Source of the DNA: Rhodospirillaceae bacterium
Lineage (GTDB): Bacteria; Pseudomonadota; Alphaproteobacteria; UBA8366; GCA-2717185
Length of the DNA stretch: 6,742 nucleotides
NCBI GenBank assembly: GCA_028817685.1
Contig: JAPPPC010000276.1
Coordinates: 1 to 6,742 of the forward strand
Reading direction: 5' to 3'
In this document: positions 6,315 through 6,742 of the stretch, in pieces
How positions within the stretch are numbered: the first letter of the stretch is position 1
How the letters are laid out: the number at the start of each line of letters is the position of its first letter
Position numbers and translations under genes: made by a program
The notes under the pieces: generated by a model
What the model saw: only the letters and a program-made list of their open reading frames with translations
What the model was told of the DNA's origin: nothing
The model's database searches: none

Positions 6315-6583
6315 AGACACTCCCCGCCCAGGTCCAGGAATACAGCCGTTCGCCCACCTTCGACGAGGACACGGTGCCCGCGGCCTTGCGAAAGGACCAT
6401 CAAACGAAGGCCGGTGTGTGGGGCGTCATCACGGTACTGTCCGGAACGCTGCGCTATCGTATCAAGCCGACTGGATTCGAAACGACGCTCACCCCCGGCA
6501 AGCCGGGTATCGTCGAACCGGAGGTGCTGCACAGCGTCGAGCCAATCGGTCCGGTCTCCTTCTACGTGGCCTTCCATCGCTGA
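6311..6583 (+). CDS. DUF1971 family protein (YeaR / TehB N-terminal-like, cupin-type fold)
   Basis: A 90-residue protein starting at the ATG that overlaps the haemoglobin stop by 4 bp (ATGA). A longer frame opening at 6056 lies inside the haemoglobin gene and is ignored. The layout LPAQVQEYSRSPTF, TVPAALRKDHQTKAGVWGVI, VLSGTLRYRI and a closing HSVEPIGPVSFYVAF is that of DUF1971. His30, Lys33, Trp37 and His74 are the conserved-looking residues. The family fold is a small beta barrel and its biochemical role is not settled. E. coli YeaR and the TehB N-terminal domain belong to it, and yeaR is reported to respond to nitrate/NO through NarL and NsrR. Pairing with an NsrR-controlled globin fits a role in nitrosative stress. 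A protective or metal/ligand-binding function is only inferred. The length is that of the stand-alone domain; no methyltransferase part follows. Confidence 0.88.
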   Translation: MKTLPAQVQEYSRSPTFDEDTVPAALRKDHQTKAGVWGVITVLSGTLRYRIKPTGFETTLTPGKPGIVEPEVLHSVEPIGPVSFYVAFHR

Positions 6584-6619
6584 AGGCTGCCCGAACAATT
6601 CGCAGCAAAGACCGTGCTT

Positions 6620-6742
6620 CTACGCACCGCCGGTTTCGATCAGCCCGGCATGGACGGCCAGATCCCAATAAGTCCCGCCAAGTCGCGCATCGTTTGCGAC
6701 ACGGGCGTCGACATCGCAGCGGGTCAAGGCACGCTGATATAG
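6620..6742 (-). CDS. Possible C-terminal end of an unrecognised protein (partial at right edge)
   Basis: Read on the minus strand from the window edge, 40 codons run without a stop to TAG at 6622-6620, ending LGGTYWDLAVHAGLIETGGA. It looks protein-like, has moderately GC-rich third positions (25 of 40) and would end 36 bp from the convergent DUF1971 stop. I do not recognise the family. A plus-strand frame in phase with the DUF1971 gene is also open from 6584 to a TAG at 6740-6742, so the strand is not settled. The stretch may be non-coding. Confidence 0.3.
   Translation of the reverse strand, partial: LYQRALTRCDVDARVANDARLGGTYWDLAVHAGLIETGGA

Noticed and set aside
1..6742. CRISPR arrays, tRNA/rRNA genes, insertion sequences, riboswitches
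   Set aside because: No direct repeat arrays, tRNA-like cloverleaf, transposase frame or known leader motif was seen on reading either strand.

Overview
The window is about 6.7 kb of dense, fairly GC-rich (around 60% by eye) bacterial DNA with short gaps. Alphaproteobacteria is the best guess, possibly a sphingomonad-like or rhizobial relative. This rests on the style of the GMC, aldo/keto reductase and haemoglobin proteins and on the codon use, not on any marker gene. There are no RNA genes, transposases, CRISPR arrays or phage genes.

Left module (1 to about 5321): four oxidoreductase genes in alternating directions. A GMC flavoprotein alcohol dehydrogenase (minus strand, C-terminus cut off by the left edge) diverges from an aldo/keto reductase (plus). 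The aldo/keto reductase converges on an SDR of the PRISE type (minus; progesterone 5-beta-reductase/iridoid synthase-like enone reductase), with a perfect 16-bp inverted repeat in the gap. That SDR diverges from a second, complete GMC dehydrogenase (plus). The two GMC proteins are clear paralogues. FAD-dependent alcohol oxidation, NAD(P)H-dependent carbonyl reduction and enone C=C reduction together suggest metabolism of a bulky alcohol/enone such as a terpenoid, alicyclic or steroid-like compound. The substrate cannot be read from the sequence.

Right module (5359 to 6583): a nitric-oxide stress cassette. An NsrR-like Rrf2 regulator with three conserved cysteines and an N-terminal Asp8 is divergent from a two-gene operon encoding a group III truncated haemoglobin and a DUF1971 (YeaR/TehB N-terminal-like) protein, which overlap by 4 bp. 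The 101-bp gap between the genes carries a near-perfect NsrR operator over the predicted promoter of the haemoglobin operon, and a second site with one perfect half nearer nsrR. The likely logic is that NO damages the regulator's iron-sulfur cluster, repression lifts, and haemoglobin plus DUF1971 protein are made.

Right edge (6584 to 6742): a possible C-terminal end of an unrecognised minus-strand gene, with weak support.

Several starts were moved inward to agree with Shine-Dalgarno spacing or family alignment: second GMC at 3720, nsrR at 5793, DUF1971 at 6311.
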